In this document: in pieces, positions 10,758 to 22,181 of the stretch | Layout of the letters: the number at the start of each line of letters is the position of its first letter | Position numbering within the stretch: position 1 is the first letter of the stretch | Assembly: GCF_026914185.1 (NCBI RefSeq) | Contig: NC_070564.1 | Location: 1,426,001-1,490,000 of the forward strand | Reading direction: 5' to 3' | Length of the DNA: 64,000 nucleotides | Origin: Puccinia triticina | Lineage: Eukaryota; Basidiomycota; Pucciniomycetes; Pucciniales; Pucciniaceae | Program-made: the position numbers and the translations under genes | Notes under the pieces: model-generated | What the model saw: only the letters and a program-made list of their open reading frames with translations | What the model was told of the DNA's origin: nothing | Database searches by the model: none

Positions 10758-11186
10758 TGTAGTTGTTTTCATTCATTCTCATTTTCATCACATTCATCAT
10801 CAAACTCATTCAAACATCCCATTCACTCGGTCTTAGGTATGCTCTCATCTCATCTCTTATGTTCTCATACTCCCTTCTCATCATTGTCTTGTCTTAGGTG
10901 TGCTTCCACCTCGCTCGTGTCCGCGCCCCCGTGTCATCCCACTCACAGCCATTGCTGCTATAGGTCAGTATATCGTTGTTGTTTTCATTCATTCTCATTT
11001 TCATCACATTCATCATCGAACTCATTCAAACATCCCATTCACTCGGTCTTAGGTGTGCTTCCACCTCGCTCGTGTCCGCGCCCCCGTGTCATCCCACTCA
11101 CAGCCATTGCTGCCATAGGTGTGCTTCCACCTTGCTCGTGTCCGCGCCCCCGTGTCATCCCGCTCACAGCCATTGCTGCTATAGGT
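10758..11186. repeat. Compound tandem duplication with a 67-69 bp GC-rich unit
   Basis: A segment starting TTGTTTTCATTCATTCTC (10758) recurs from about 10976. It carries the unit GTGTGCTTCCACCTCGCTCG...CCATTGCTGCTATAG, which then appears three times in all (about 10898, 11051 and 11118). Copies are more than 90 percent alike, so the expansion is recent. Open frames rich in His and Ser across it are by-products. Confidence 0.8.
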
Positions 11187-11339
11187 GTCTCCTCCTTGTT
11201 GACCATTAGATCCTTCCTGGAAATACAGGTGGCTGGGCAGCCATTAGATCTATGGTCTCGTTCCACTGCGAACCAAGGACGGCATACATTTAGTCAGTCT
11301 TCCAACCAGGCTGGCATGTGTGTACAAGGAAGAAAGCCT

Positions 11340-12310
11340 GCTGACGTCGCTTTTTGGCTTAGTCTTTAAGGACACGTGGATGATGGCATTGTCCCGAAGG
11401 ATCTGCAGCGGGCCGCGGGCGTCGAATACGGTCTGGAGGTCATGGGGTCACACTCGGGCTCATCGGCCACCCGCCTAAGCACGCTCTGTTTGATGAGTGT
11501 GTGCTGGAGCTCTCTGTGGCAGAGTTCATGGTTTTTCTGGATAGATTTTATGGCATAGTCCTGGTTAGCTGTTCTCCGTGGGCCTGAGGTAGCGGACCAC
11601 GAGTACCTTGCCCACGCATGAACTCAAAGTCCTTGATGGTCACTTTGTTACACTTGCGCTGGGCCCCGGCCAGGCTTCTATTGTTGTCTGGAGGCATTGT
11701 CAAGACGGGCTCAGGGACAAAGGCGGGACTGGCGGCGGGGTTTGCGGAAGCAACGAAGATTGCAGCCGCCGCTTGTTCGTCGAGAGAGGGGGACCTCAGA
11801 GAGGCGGTGTGGCCATGGCCGTCGTCGAAGGTGGTGGTGAGCCGGTTGATGGCCTCAGCGTCCGCGCTGCTCAGTCCGAGCTCCTCCAACAAATTGTGTG
11901 TGTGGATGCTGGATGCCTCCTGGATGGTTATGCTGAGAGGCAATGGTGGGGTGGGTTTGAGCAATAGCGTCGGGGAGGAACTGGTTGTAGGAATGCATTC
12001 TGCCACCATTGGCTCAGGAGGGGGGCTGGAGGCGGCCGCTGTCTCCGGGGCGGCACCAAAGACTGCAACAGAGTGGACAATCTGGTTGGACAGGACGGGC
12101 TTCATGGACGCCGGGTGGCTCTCGATCGGCTCTGGGGGGTGCTCGGCTGGGCTGCTTGTTTAGGACAACGAGGCAGTAGCAGCAGCAGTAGCAACAGCGA
12201 CGGATGGATGGCCCTTGAGGCTTGAGGCAAGCAAGTGGGAGCTTGCCTTTGTGGTCAAAGGCGTTCTTGCCAATCTTGAAGAACGCATGCCATTCCTTGG
12301 CGTCTCTCAT
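11340..12310 (-). pseudogene. Relic of an AGC-type protein kinase gene
   Basis: On the minus strand, VTIKDFEFMR near 11650 resembles the segment that opens an AGC-kinase domain. Slightly downstream, in another frame, lie GKVLVVRYLRPTE and then DYAIKSIQKNHEL, which looks like the beta-3 strand with its ATP-binding lysine, followed by ELQHTLIKQSVLRR, a C-helix-like stretch. A stop and frame changes separate these pieces and the rest of the kinase is absent. A 185-residue Ala/Pro/Ser-rich frame (12105-11548) leads into it. I infer a captured or duplicated kinase 5' end now decayed. The family is a guess from three short motifs. Confidence 0.35.
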
Positions 12311-13464
12311 GATCTTTGAGATCCGTTTCCCACCGGTGCCGCCGGCTCAAACATGCTCAGGAGGGCGAGTTTTAGCCGGCTTCTTCAGATGCAAACATGC
12401 TGAGGAGGGCAAATTTTATCCGGCTTCTTCAGATGATGTTAATCTTTTCGGCCGACTCGTGCGGGTTGGGGTTGCTCACAAAGGTCTCAATCAGCTAGGC
12501 TGGCATTGATTTTTGCTTGGCCATCTGGTCCTTGATCTGATCGACTGCCGGCCCGACGCCTTGCTGCAAGAATGGAGAGCTCTTCTGATGAATGGTTCTG
12601 TACAAACTTTTGCGCTTGCATAGATAACAGAAATCGGAGACAGACCTGCAGGTCCGATATTTCCCGTTGCCCTCCTGGCGTAAATTGACGCTACTGATGA
12701 ACCTGAGTCTGACCCATATCAGAATGAACCTGCACTGGAGGGTCTCAGTTGAGTCTGGTAAGGGTTGGTAGTGGTCAAGAAAAAAAAACCCCCGAGTCCA
12801 ATGCAGCAATAATTTTTAGATCCCCACCAGGCTCGTCCTCCCATGCTTGGTATGTGGCTGGTTGAGCAGCGGACAGAGTAAGGAAGAATCTTCAGTGAAA
12901 TACCTGCCCAAGTTGGTGGGGACGGATACGGGACTGCAATACAACGGTTGTGTTTCTGGACTGTGACGTGCGAGGGCCCGGCGTGGCGTATGGTTGGAAT
13001 GTCAATCTGGAAAGCCCAACAAGGCAAAACCAGCCGTAATGGAAACCTTGCGATAGTTTGGTTCAATACAGGCAAGGCATTACCGATGAAATTGTGGCGG
13101 AGTCCGGTAGCGTGGGGTGCGCAAGGGTATCAATCAACATGAGGTCCCCTTATGTGTTGAAGTGAATGGTGCTGCGGGGCTGGGGTCAAGCTTATATAAG
13201 GAGGGGGAGTGGTGGGCATTATTTCCCCCAGGGGCATCAGTTTCGTCCTACCCCCTCCCTGGAGCCCGCCAATCAATTGATTGGGGCCTCCTTGATTTAA
13301 CATTTGACCGGCCCTCTTTTGCCTTTTGCTGCGGCACGCGCTGGAGGGTCAATCCGAGGTGCCCTCTGGGGTGTTTGGGGGTTAATTTAAATTGTGTGAG
13401 AGCTTTTGCTAAAGCACATAGGCAGAAACTTTGATCTTGCATTCCATGTTTCTGTGATCTGTCC
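12311..13464. other. Interval upstream of the hAT-type element
   Basis: Moderately GC-rich with open frames on both strands, none recognisable. CTTATATAAGGAGGG at 13191-13205 looks like a TATA box, but I cannot tie it to a gene. An AATCAATTGATT palindrome lies near 13271. Confidence 0.4.
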
Positions 13465-13471
13465 ATTCTGG

Positions 13472-14188
13472 CAACGGTGGGCCAGCTACGCTAACCGTAG
13501 CGTTAGCGTGGCGTAGCGTAGCGGAATTCTGCTAAATTTTAGCGTAGCGTTAGCGGATTGCGCCTTTTCTGCGCTAACGCTACGCGCAAAGGGTGCGCAG
13601 CTAATTTAGCTGTTAGCGTAGCGTTAGCGCAGATGCGCGCAATTGCGCTAACGCTACACACGCAGGGCGCAAAAGAGCGCGCGCTACGGTGCACCACAGT
13701 GCTTTTAGCGGAAAAAAAGGCCTTTTTTTCCGCTAAAAGCGCTGTAGCGCAGTGTAGTGACTGTAGCGGCGCGCTAACACTAACAAACAATTGGCGCCCT
13801 GTTAGCGCCGCTGAAACGTAGCGCAGCGTAGCGGCGCGAACAGCGCGCTAACCACTGCAAAAAAAACTGTGTCAACTGTGAGCAGTTGACATGTGGTAAC
13901 TCTGAGGAAGCTTGTGGTGTTACACCAGCCTTACTCAAGGTTTGACTCAACCCAAGCTTTAATGCACAGTCACTGTGCACCTTGCACAGTGACTGTGCCA
14001 ACAAAGACATTTGTGATTTCAGGTGGAGTTACAATGGCAGCTTGGCTTGAGTTCTCTGCATGTCAACTGAAAGAAGTTGACCAAGTTTTTTTTGCAGTGA
14101 ACGCTACTCAAAATGGGTGGGCGCTTTTTGCCGCTACGCTAACGCTAAGTGGCCCTGTAGCGTAGTGTAGCGTAGCGGCCCACCGTTG
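13472..14188. mobile_element. 717-bp non-autonomous hAT-type element
   Basis: The termini CAACGGTGGGCC and GGCCCACCGTTG are perfect inverted repeats, flanked by ATTCTGG on both sides (13465-13471 and 14189-14195; an eighth C can be counted either way), which fits the 8-bp duplications of hAT elements. The subterminal regions are packed with GCTACGCTAACGCTA words in both orientations, as is usual for hAT transposase binding sites. It encodes no transposase. A CACTA-like MITE is inserted inside it. Confidence 0.78.
13853..14099. mobile_element. 247-bp CACTA-like MITE nested in the hAT-type element
   Basis: It starts CACTGCAAAAAAAACT and ends AGTTTTTTTTGCAGTG, with the 3-bp duplication AAC on each side (13850-13852, 14100-14102). 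TIRs beginning CACT(A/G)CAA and a 3-bp duplication are the signature of CACTA/EnSpm elements. The interior carries GCACAGTCACTGTGC palindromes. Confidence 0.75.
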
Positions 14189-14244
14189 ATTCTGGCATAG
14201 GTTTTTTTTTCTCTCTTTGTCTCCTCATGCAATGAACTAACTAT

Positions 14245-14489
14245 CACTGCAAGAAAAACTCTAGAAACTGCCTGCAGTTGACATGTGGCATACTCCAGGG
14301 TAACTGCTATTGTAACTCGACATAATTGCATCATGCCCTTTCATGCACAGTCACTGTGCACATTGCACAGTGACTGTGCATTCACCCTTGGCTGAAATAA
14401 ACTTTGAGAAAGGCTTGAGTATCACCTCAAGCTTCCTTTCAGCTTCTGCATCTCAACTGCTAGCAGTTTCCAGAGTTTTTCTTGTAGTG
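14245..14489. mobile_element. 245-bp CACTA-like MITE
   Basis: The ends CACTGCAAGAAAAACTCT and AGAGTTTTTCTTGTAGTG are inverted repeats and TAT flanks both ends (14242-14244, 14490-14492). The interior shares the GCACAGTCACTGTGC palindrome and CAGTTGACATGTGG with the nested copy only 150 bases away, so the two belong to one family. Confidence 0.78.
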
Positions 14490-14492
14490 TAT

Positions 14493-16740
14493 CCTTCCAC
14501 AATCTGTCCATTCTGGCCTATTTCATTGCAACAAATTATGCCTTGGCAGATTCATCTGGAATTATGTTTGATTGTGTTTCAATAAATTTCCCATTGACAA
14601 ACATAATTTTTTGAAATACCATAGAGGAGGAAATATCTTAATTAACTCACAGAAATACAGCTGAAGGCTTTGTTGGTGAAATTTGGTGGTTAAGAAAAGC
14701 CTTGTGAGTTTTTTTGCAGATACTATTATTTCACCACTTTACGCGGTACCTATGGGGACTCTACTTGGAACCCTGTGGGTAGTATATGAATTGCAATGGG
14801 GCATCAAATGAACAGCAAGAAAATCCTGCTGTGAGAGATACTAAATCAGGGTAACTAAGTCTCATCTTCTCTGATTTAGGCAAGATGGAATATGGAGGGG
14901 TGGACAGAAATCCCACTGCCCTTTGATGATGTGACCTATGCAGTAGGAGTACAAACAAGAAATTGTTGAACCAACAGGAATCCTGGTTGTAAATTTGTGA
15001 AACTAAATATACTGGTATTTGTTATACTTAATTAATTCATTTATAAGTTGTGCTGTGTAAAACACCTTATATGGTAACATCACTTGTGAAGATCATGGAA
15101 CACTATAGTTCATTGCTTCACTGATAGTCACACAATTGTACCAGAGGTGGGCATATATGTTATGGTACATGACAGTGGGCATTTTGGATATTGTAACTTT
15201 TTTAAATACCCAATTTGCTTTTTTTGGATAACATAACCCCATTATGCAACTAACTTAACTTGCAGTAACTAAATTTTCTTTGTGGGTTTTTGGGGCCCCA
15301 ATAATGTACTGGTGTGATGAGTGCTGCACCTGTAAATTAAATTTGGTGTGTTAAAATACTTCACCTGTAAATTAAATTTGGTGTGTTACAATACCCATAA
15401 CTTTACAACACAAATTTGGCCCTGATGGCAATTGTGGCCCAAAAAATGGGTTTGGGATGGGCAAAGCAACGGGGAATCAAATGCGGAATATGCAGAAGAA
15501 GCAGCAGGCACCAGACTGACCCCTGCCAACTCAACTATATTGCATTATCCAGGCTCCCAATAACCAGTCTCTATATATTACAGTTCCAAGACCCCTTATT
15601 GCAACTGGTCCTGCATTACCCCCATATTTTAATTGGGTAAGGCGGCAAAGCCTGGGGCTGAGTTTTGGTGCTAGGAAGGTGGATGCCATGATCATTGAAT
15701 CTATAGGGCCAAATTCTTTAATTCAAACACACAATTGAATAGCACAAAAAGCAGCAGCAGCAACTACACAACCTCCTCCATCCTTGTCAACACAGGCCAG
15801 ACTTACAACTTGCACACCGTTGGCTACTTCTTCAATGGCTTCACATCACCATCTTCTCCTCCATCATCAATGCCTTCCGCATCAATCTCCAGGAACTCAA
15901 CCTCAATAAACATTCTAAATCTGCCGCCGGCCTTCAGCCCCAGAAATTGGCCTTCAGACCAATCTGGCTACTCAGACTATTTCTCTATATCATCTTGCAA
16001 GTCTTACGTAGTACTCTGGCCCTACAGTACATGCACAATAAGGTAAGGTAGTACAAATTTATTATTGTTTGTTGGTCAAAGCTGGAACCCAAATTATAAT
16101 TTTTGCTTGCTTGGATGTGGCACCTCTAGGATTGGCCTCATTCATCTTCACCTTGCCATTTGCAAGCTGGCTACCTGGGAAAAAGATTACAACGCTATAT
16201 AGATGCGGTCAGCATCTTAGTGTTGATATTTGTGGTTGTTGTGATCATTGGGCTTGGGAACATCCGCCAGGGTGGGATTGACAAGGAGGCCTTTATACAA
16301 CCTGGACGCGCTCTGGGCCCGGCCGGCCTAGATAGCGCATCTGGTCCTCCTTGAGACAATTACCTCTTTGGTCATTTGGCTGACGAACATCGGCTACAAT
16401 GGAATTGAGGAGAAGGGGACGTTTGAGGTGAGTTGGGTCTCGCGAGCCGAGGGTACGGATGTGCAGATGGTCCTTTGTTGGGACGGGGGACGGATGGCTC
16501 GGAAGGGGGTCCGCGCCGCCCTCCTTGCCCCACTCCTCTCGCTCCAGAAGAACCTCCAGGTAGGGGCGCCACTGAGAGCTGGTCGCTCAGCCGCGCCGAC
16601 CAGTCCATGATGAAAATCGATGGCCTTTTCTGGGGCTGTAGTACCTGCCTGGTCGCCGGCCAAACCCCCATCTTTGCCAAGAGCTACGTCAAGCTCGTCT
16701 CGAAAACTGGAGAGTACCAGAAGCAATTCAATATAGAAAA
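14493..16740. other. Interval with no recognisable gene
   Basis: Mostly AT-leaning. A 35-base direct repeat (CACCTGTAAATTAAATTTGG...) occurs at 15327 and 15362. From about 16060 to 16740 GC content rises and frames of 60-130 codons overlap on both strands, including one with a hydrophobic stretch (SILVLIFVVVVIIGLG near 16220), but I cannot assemble a gene. Confidence 0.35.
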
Positions 16741-16743
16741 CAA

Positions 16744-16881
16744 TGAAATCAGCCAATAGAGTCAAGGTTGGTTTTTTCAAGGGACCAGCGGAACCTGTGC
16801 AGACGATTGAAATTCAAGATTCTCGAGGTTCTGCTACGGTGACGGCGAGGCAACTGCTTGAGGAACGCCGTGAGCTTAAGT
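16744..16881 (+). CDS. Possible short coding fragment
   Basis: A 45-codon frame from ATG to TAA encoding a basic start, then VGFFKGPAEPVQTIEIQDSR and a charged helix ending LLEERRELK. The composition looks coding, but it is short and I do not recognise it. It may be one exon of a longer gene whose other exons I could not find. Confidence 0.2.
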
Positions 16882-18106
16882 AAGGCGACGGTCCGGTGAG
16901 TCGGTTCTCCTGTTAACGCTGGCGAGGAGGGGGGCAGGGCGAGCTGGAAAAGGAAAATATGCGGTCAAGTGTCTTCTCTTCTGACAATGAGGAAGTCTTG
17001 TAAGTTCATGATCCAAACAAATTTTGTGAAGCCGTCCAGGAGCTTCTTGGTATTGGCCTCCTGGGAATTCATCTGGAGTGTGATCGGCCTGTAGGCTTCA
17101 ACGAGTCGGTCAAGAAGGCTTTTGTACATCAAACTGTGGGTTGCAGGATCAGTGGAAGTGATGTAGATGGAAGTACTCTGGAAGAAATGTGACAAAAGAA
17201 AAACCATACCAAATTGTTTGTGTGAGCTGGATGTCCGAGCAACAAGCCGTAAATTTGAAGGGATCCAAATATGACAGAATGCTAATCCATTGAATACATT
17301 AATCAATGCGAGACATTTCCAATCAAGTGAGCTCGTATGCTCTTGTATGTCGAGAACATTTGGGTGACAAACAATGTGCAGTTGCACAAAGGGTTGACTT
17401 TTGCGGACTGGATATTTGCAGCGGTGGTGTTGTTTCTCACTGGAAATGGGAGTTGGTTGATGAGCGCATGATCCGGATGGAACTCAGGTACCAGGCAATA
17501 GCGGCCAGTCTCATCAGGCAAGGAAACACTAAAAATTTACAAATTCTATTGGCCAGTTTGTGTGAGCCAAATTTGGGATCAGCTGGCATATGTACGCGCC
17601 GAGGATGGAAGTTGAACATAATCAGGAATCAACATATGCATCTCACGCAAACAGGGAATGGCATAGAAATACTGGATTAAGAAAACAGAGCAACGGACAC
17701 AGCATTCATGGAAAGTGCATTCGGAACCTTGCTGAGTTGAAATGGGTAATACCTGATGGACATTTGAATTTTTCTTGTGAGCTGCATTTGGATACTAATT
17801 ATTGATCCAAGCTTGGAACAGCGCTGGCTGGGTTGGACAAAAGCTTTTCTCCGCCTCCAGGGGCAACAGTTGGGGCACGAAGAATATAAAAGGGGGCCAA
17901 TGTCGGAGAGGTGTACCGGTAAGGCCGCTGGGAGATATTGACTGGCTCTGCCATTTATATTGTTGTCCTCCCAGGCAATGCCTCACATTAAAGATCATCA
18001 ATTACGCCAACCACTCCTTTCTTCGCGCACCACTCACAGACCCTACAGTGGGGAAGTGCTGCGCAAAAAAAGGAGTTGTTGACGTAAATAATGATTTTTA
18101 ATGATT
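16882..18106. other. Interval with overlapping open frames, unresolved
   Basis: A 140-codon minus frame (17387-16965) and a 124-codon plus frame (17306-17680) overlap. Neither shows a known motif and I cannot choose between them. A TATA-like AATATAAAAGGGGGCC sits at 17883-17898, followed by a pyrimidine-rich stretch, and may mark a promoter or an LTR fragment. Confidence 0.3.
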
Positions 18107-18140
18107 CAAAAATTTTATGATTTCAACTTTGAACACCTTA

Positions 18141-18537
18141 ATAGGGGGGTTCACAATGGGATAAAAATAAAACTTTAGAGCCAATTTTAAGGCCTTTATC
18201 AACAAAATTTTGAAAATCTGGCAAGATGTACAGGACTGGGTGTCTCATGAGAATCAGAGCAACTTCTTCATTTTAAAAAAAATTGTTCATAAAGGCCTTA
18301 AAATTAGCTCTAAAGTTTTATCTGTATCTTATTAGGGGGGTTCACAATAGGATTTTAATAAAACTTTAGAGCCCTTTTTAAGGACTTTGTGAACCAATTT
18401 TCAGAAAACGTAGAAGTTGCTCTGATTGCCAAGGAACACCCAAATGTGAACAGCTTAAAAAAATTCCAAAACATTGTTCATAAAGGCCTTAAAATGAGCT
18501 TGAAAATTTTATTAAAATCCTAGTGTGAACCCCCCTA
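18141..18537. mobile_element. Two adjoining MITEs with GGGGGGTTCACA ends
   Basis: The right copy (about 18334-18537) starts TAGGGGGGTTCACAATAGG and ends with the reverse, TGTGAACCCCCCTA, with TTA beside both ends, suggesting a PIF/Harbinger-type 3-bp duplication. The left copy (from 18141) starts with the same GGGGGGTTCACA and shares the subterminal AAACTTTAGAGC...AAGGCCTT, but lacks its outer right end where the second copy begins. The interiors differ, so the copies share only termini. Confidence 0.65.
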
Positions 18538-18540
18538 TTA

Positions 18541-18690
18541 GGGAATGCCCCAGTGGACCCGGGTACCCATTGGCACCCGGGTACCCCCCTGTTTTTTGGC
18601 CCAAACCCAACACCCGGCACCGCCTGGCGGGTACCGCGGGTACTTTTGGAGGGTACCCGCGGGTACCCCCCAACTTTTAGCGCACAAAAC
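18541..18690 (-). repeat. GGGTACCC-rich terminal region of the hAT element
   Basis: About ten GGGTACCCG-type words in 130 bases, several palindromic, beside the 3' end of the hAT transposase gene on the minus strand. Clustered short repeats just inside the terminus are typical hAT transposase binding regions. CAGTGGACCCGGGTACC at 18551 is a candidate terminal sequence. The matching opposite end was not found. Confidence 0.5.
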
Positions 18691-18748
18691 AAGTTTGTAA
18701 ATTTCTTAAAGATGAAAAAATGTAGAAAAAATGTACAAGAGGTGGCAG

Positions 18749-21030
18749 TCAATCATTGTCCACAACTACCACCTTCCTTTTTCCTTTCTGCTGCATCTTC
18801 TTGTTCAAAGTTATTGCCCCTTTCCATTTGGCTAAAGCTCCTTGTTCAATTTTGTTGTTCTTCGAGTAGAAGGCAACAGTCATCCCGCGACTTACTGACT
18901 TTGGCGTAAGTCGGTGCCTCCGCGATTTAACATAGTTGGCCCCAAAGCTAAATGATCTCTCGACGTCAACGGATGTTCCTGTGAGGTTGAGACCAGTTAG
19001 TTATGGCAAGCAATATAAGTGATACAGATGAAAACTTACCGGGGCAGCTTAAAACATCCAATGCCATGTGTACAAGGCCCCCGTGTGTGTTGCCGGTACG
19101 TTTTTGCTGGATCCACCACTTTAGTGGATTCACAGAGTTGTTACCCTCCAGGATAAGTCCTCCAGAGAGCCACATTTCCAATGCGTCTGATGACCTATTA
19201 CCGCCTCGGGCAGCTGCAGCTAGACTGAGGCCAGAAAGCATGCCAGTCTTGGGCTGTGAGATGATATAAGCGTACATCAACATTAATGAAATGTATAGTT
19301 TGATAATAAATAAAATTCAACTTACTGTGGACAAGGTATCAGGTGTAGCAGAGGGATTCGGTAAAGATCGTGGCTTGTAATGAGAAACCCACATGTCCTG
19401 TGCAAGGCGTATAGCCTTGGCGATCCAATTGGGCTCCCAGTTCGCCAACTTAAAGTATTCGTCCCAAAATGAGGGGTGTAGGACTGAAACCAAAAATAAG
19501 ACAAGTCATTAAATATTAATTGTTTGATAAATCAAATAAGAAAGAACTTACAAATTTCAATTCTGTAGAGAGGAGATGTGTCGGTCAGACTGTAATATTT
19601 GTTTGTGATCTTCAATCCAATCCGGCATGCATTCCTCAAAGCTGGAGGATATTCCTTGTTCTTGATAGCTGTTGATAAATGATCAGTGATTTGGTCAATG
19701 AATACCACTGTGTCTGCCAAACGGGCCGACCCAGGAACAGATACTTGTAGAGTTATCTCATGAAACAGATCGAGGACTTGAACCAAATCGCGCGCCATGC
19801 AAAAGTCGGACTTGTCCACATGAAACTTGCGGTCCACACCATGCCGTTTAAGTCGCTGCCATTCGGGTCTTTGATATTGTAAAAAGGGCTCAGCTATAGT
19901 TAATCCGAGAAAAATGAGATGAAATGAAACTTACAATGCGGCTTCACACCGGATTATGCTTTTGAGTTGAGAATTTGTGGAATTCCATCTTGTACAAACA
20001 TCTCTTTCAATTGAATGCAGTGTGTTGCACCCTTTCTCTTGACATATCTCAACAAACTCGGCCCGCGAATTGGGAGAGAATTGTAATTTCTTGGCTATTG
20101 CACGGAACTACAGCCACATTCAACATCAGTACAAAAATTTTTAACATGCAATTTGAGCATAGTATGCATACTTTCACTTACTTTGGCCAAACTTCCTTTG
20201 CAAGATGCACTTGTATAGATATTGCCTTCATCTTCATCACTCGCATTTCCAATATCCTCCTCAAGAAGGGATTCAGAATCTTCATTATCGGCCTCAGGAT
20301 TTGAATCACCATCACTTAATTCTTCATTGGACAATGCAGCGGGCTCTTCACCGCGGGCAAGGCTTGAATAACAGCGTAAACATGATCAGGATTGATTCAA
20401 ACAGTCCAAGAAATGAGAGACAAACCAATTTACATTTGAATTTGTCCCTCCGCATCGTCCTCTTCAGAAGATGAACCATCAGGCTCCACCGATAATGAAA
20501 TTGATCCCGTCTTAGTCTTCTTCCTATGGGTTCCGAGCGGCCGAAGGATCCCCTGGACAATCAGGTTCAGGATATGAGCGAAGCAGCAAATCCATTCGGA
20601 ATCACCCTTGAACCGTGTCCACTTTGACCTCTTGAGCTCCTTGACCATTGCTTCATCGTTTGATGCGTTGTCGCTCATCATCCCACAAATCTAATAAACA
20701 AAAAGCTCAGTCAGGCTTTGGAAGAGACTACTTGAGAGAAAGTATATGGCTTACCTGATTCTGGATACCAAACTTCTCTACGATCAGTTGGATTGTCTTG
20801 GCCAAGTACTCGCCAGTGTGCCCGTTGGGAAAGTTGAACAAAGTCGAGAGCCTATCCTCAACCAATCCCTTCCTATCCTCAACCAATCCCTTCCTATCCT
20901 CAACCAATCCCTTCCTATCCTCAACCAATCCCTTCCTATCTTCAACCAATCCCTTCCTATCCTCAACCAATCCCTTCCTATCCTCAACCCGTGTCCTCTT
21001 CCTAAATCTTATCAAATATACAGCTAGCAC
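18749..21030 (-). pseudogene. hAT-family transposase gene, 5'-truncated
   Basis: Several exons on the minus strand. In order: FPNGHTGEYLAKTIQLIVE (20870-20760), MMSDNASNDEAMVKELK with SEWICCFAHILNLIV (20681-20430), an acidic linker (20334-20200), a segment ending VCTRWNSTNSQLKSI (about 20070-19950), a helical region (19837-19532), and the C-terminal dimerisation domain with NPLKWWIQQ (19160) and TSVDVERSFSFGANYVKSRR (18990-18900), stop at 18749. DNASN, CxAHxLNL and the W..R/ERxFS motifs identify hAT. One intron can be fixed by frame, between CPG and TSVDVERS (GTAAGT...CACAG). The BED zinc finger and first catalytic region are missing upstream of 21030, so it is probably inactive. Confidence 0.8.
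20851..20998. repeat. 21-bp minisatellite inside the hAT coding region
   Basis: Six full copies and one partial copy of CTATCCTCAACCAATCCCTTC, nearly identical. Read on the minus strand it stays in frame with the transposase exon and encodes VEDRKGL repeated. All but one copy are the same at DNA level and the exception is synonymous. Confidence 0.9.
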
Positions 21031-21152
21031 AGTTAATTTGCCTGCTCTTGGGTGGATGAGCTTTTCACTTCACCTCTTTCATCTCTCAGTTCATTGTACA
21101 TTGCTGATTTGAATGATTGCATCAAATGCAAATCAATACATCTCTTAGCTGT

Positions 21153-22181
21153 CTACATGCGTCCATCTCTTAACATTACACTTAATCTTTGAGCGCCATA
21201 GACCTGTTGATTCTTGAAGGAATCATGGGCTGGGATAGAGTGTTGTAAGTGATATCTCACCGAGTCACTTGTGAGCAAAGCAGGACCAAAAAAAAAAAAG
21301 AGAGAGAGAGGTCAGTTTAACCGGGTTACATGCCGGAGACGTGGGGGGGGGGGGGGGGGGGGTAGAGTAATATAGATATACCGTTGTACATAAACGCTTC
21401 CCGGAGGCAAGAGCACTTTAAGATGGCTATCGATTGGTGCGGATTGATGGCCGAGTCGCATGACTCGAGTGCTACCCAGGCTGAGGCCGACGATAGTCGA
21501 GCCAGAGGCTTCAACATTATCGACGTGAGCGTCGATCTTCCCGTTTGACGCAAGATGGAGTAGATGGATCAGGGGAGGACGAGTGGATTCAGGCAACAGT
21601 GCTTGGAGTCTAGCTAGGATGTGCTCGAGCGATTTGGTTTGCGATGTGTCTGTTGTTGTAGACGAGACGGCCGGGCCACTAAGGAATTGGCCGACCTGCA
21701 TCTCCCGATAAGATGAGATGACTTGGTCGAAATGGCCGGCCTCGAACGAGTAGTCCACCTCGTCCCGAAATCTACTCGTTCCTTCTTTAGCACCCCCTTG
21801 ATCTTGGGCACCGCCTCGCTTTCGAGCTCGAGGCCTCTCCATCTTGTCCAACCGTAGTAAACTGTGATCGAGGATTAGATCTTGTTCGGGTCCACTCAGG
21901 AATCTCGGATACAGAAAGAAATCTGTGGGCTCGTAAATATTCCTGTGAGACTCTGAGTGGCCAGCAGGGATCTCGAACCATTCGCACGTCTCGTCCCTCA
22001 GATTGTAGACGCGGCTCGACAGGCTGCCGTTCGACGTTATTTCAACCGGTGGAGCATTCGAAGATGGAAGACCTCGGGAAGTACTTGAAGCGGCTACGTT
22101 TGCGACGGTTCTCGCGCAAGTCGGTCGCGATTGAAGAGTTGGGCGATGGTATGCTCTGAGCGTTTTTAATACTTGAGCCAT
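21153..22181 (-). CDS. ALKBH7: AlkB homolog 7-like mitochondrial 2OG-Fe(II) dioxygenase
   Basis: Two exons, 22181-21382 and 21267-21153 (GTATATC...CACAAG), giving 304 residues. The start was chosen at MAQVLKTLRAYHRPTLQSR because it yields a basic, Ser/Arg-rich mitochondrial presequence; the frame is open to 22433, but that part looks non-coding. The AlkB fold is recognised by HVDN (His219, Asp221) within ASNGKIDAHVDN, GSTIVGLSLGSTRVMRL, and in exon 2 DSVRYHLQHSI, whose His276 aligns with the third iron ligand, then AQRLSVMLR, which carries the 2-oxoglutarate-binding arginine. All iron ligands are present. The animal homologue is a mitochondrial matrix protein; the substrate is not deducible here. 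The intron contains a 20-base G run and a T12 run. Confidence 0.85.
21343..21362. repeat. 20-base G homopolymer in the ALKBH7 intron
   Basis: An uninterrupted run of G on the plus strand (C in the transcript) inside the 114-base intron, followed by (AG)n and A12 tracts. It lies just downstream of the donor site and may act as an unusual splicing signal or be assembly-sensitive. Confidence 0.9.
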
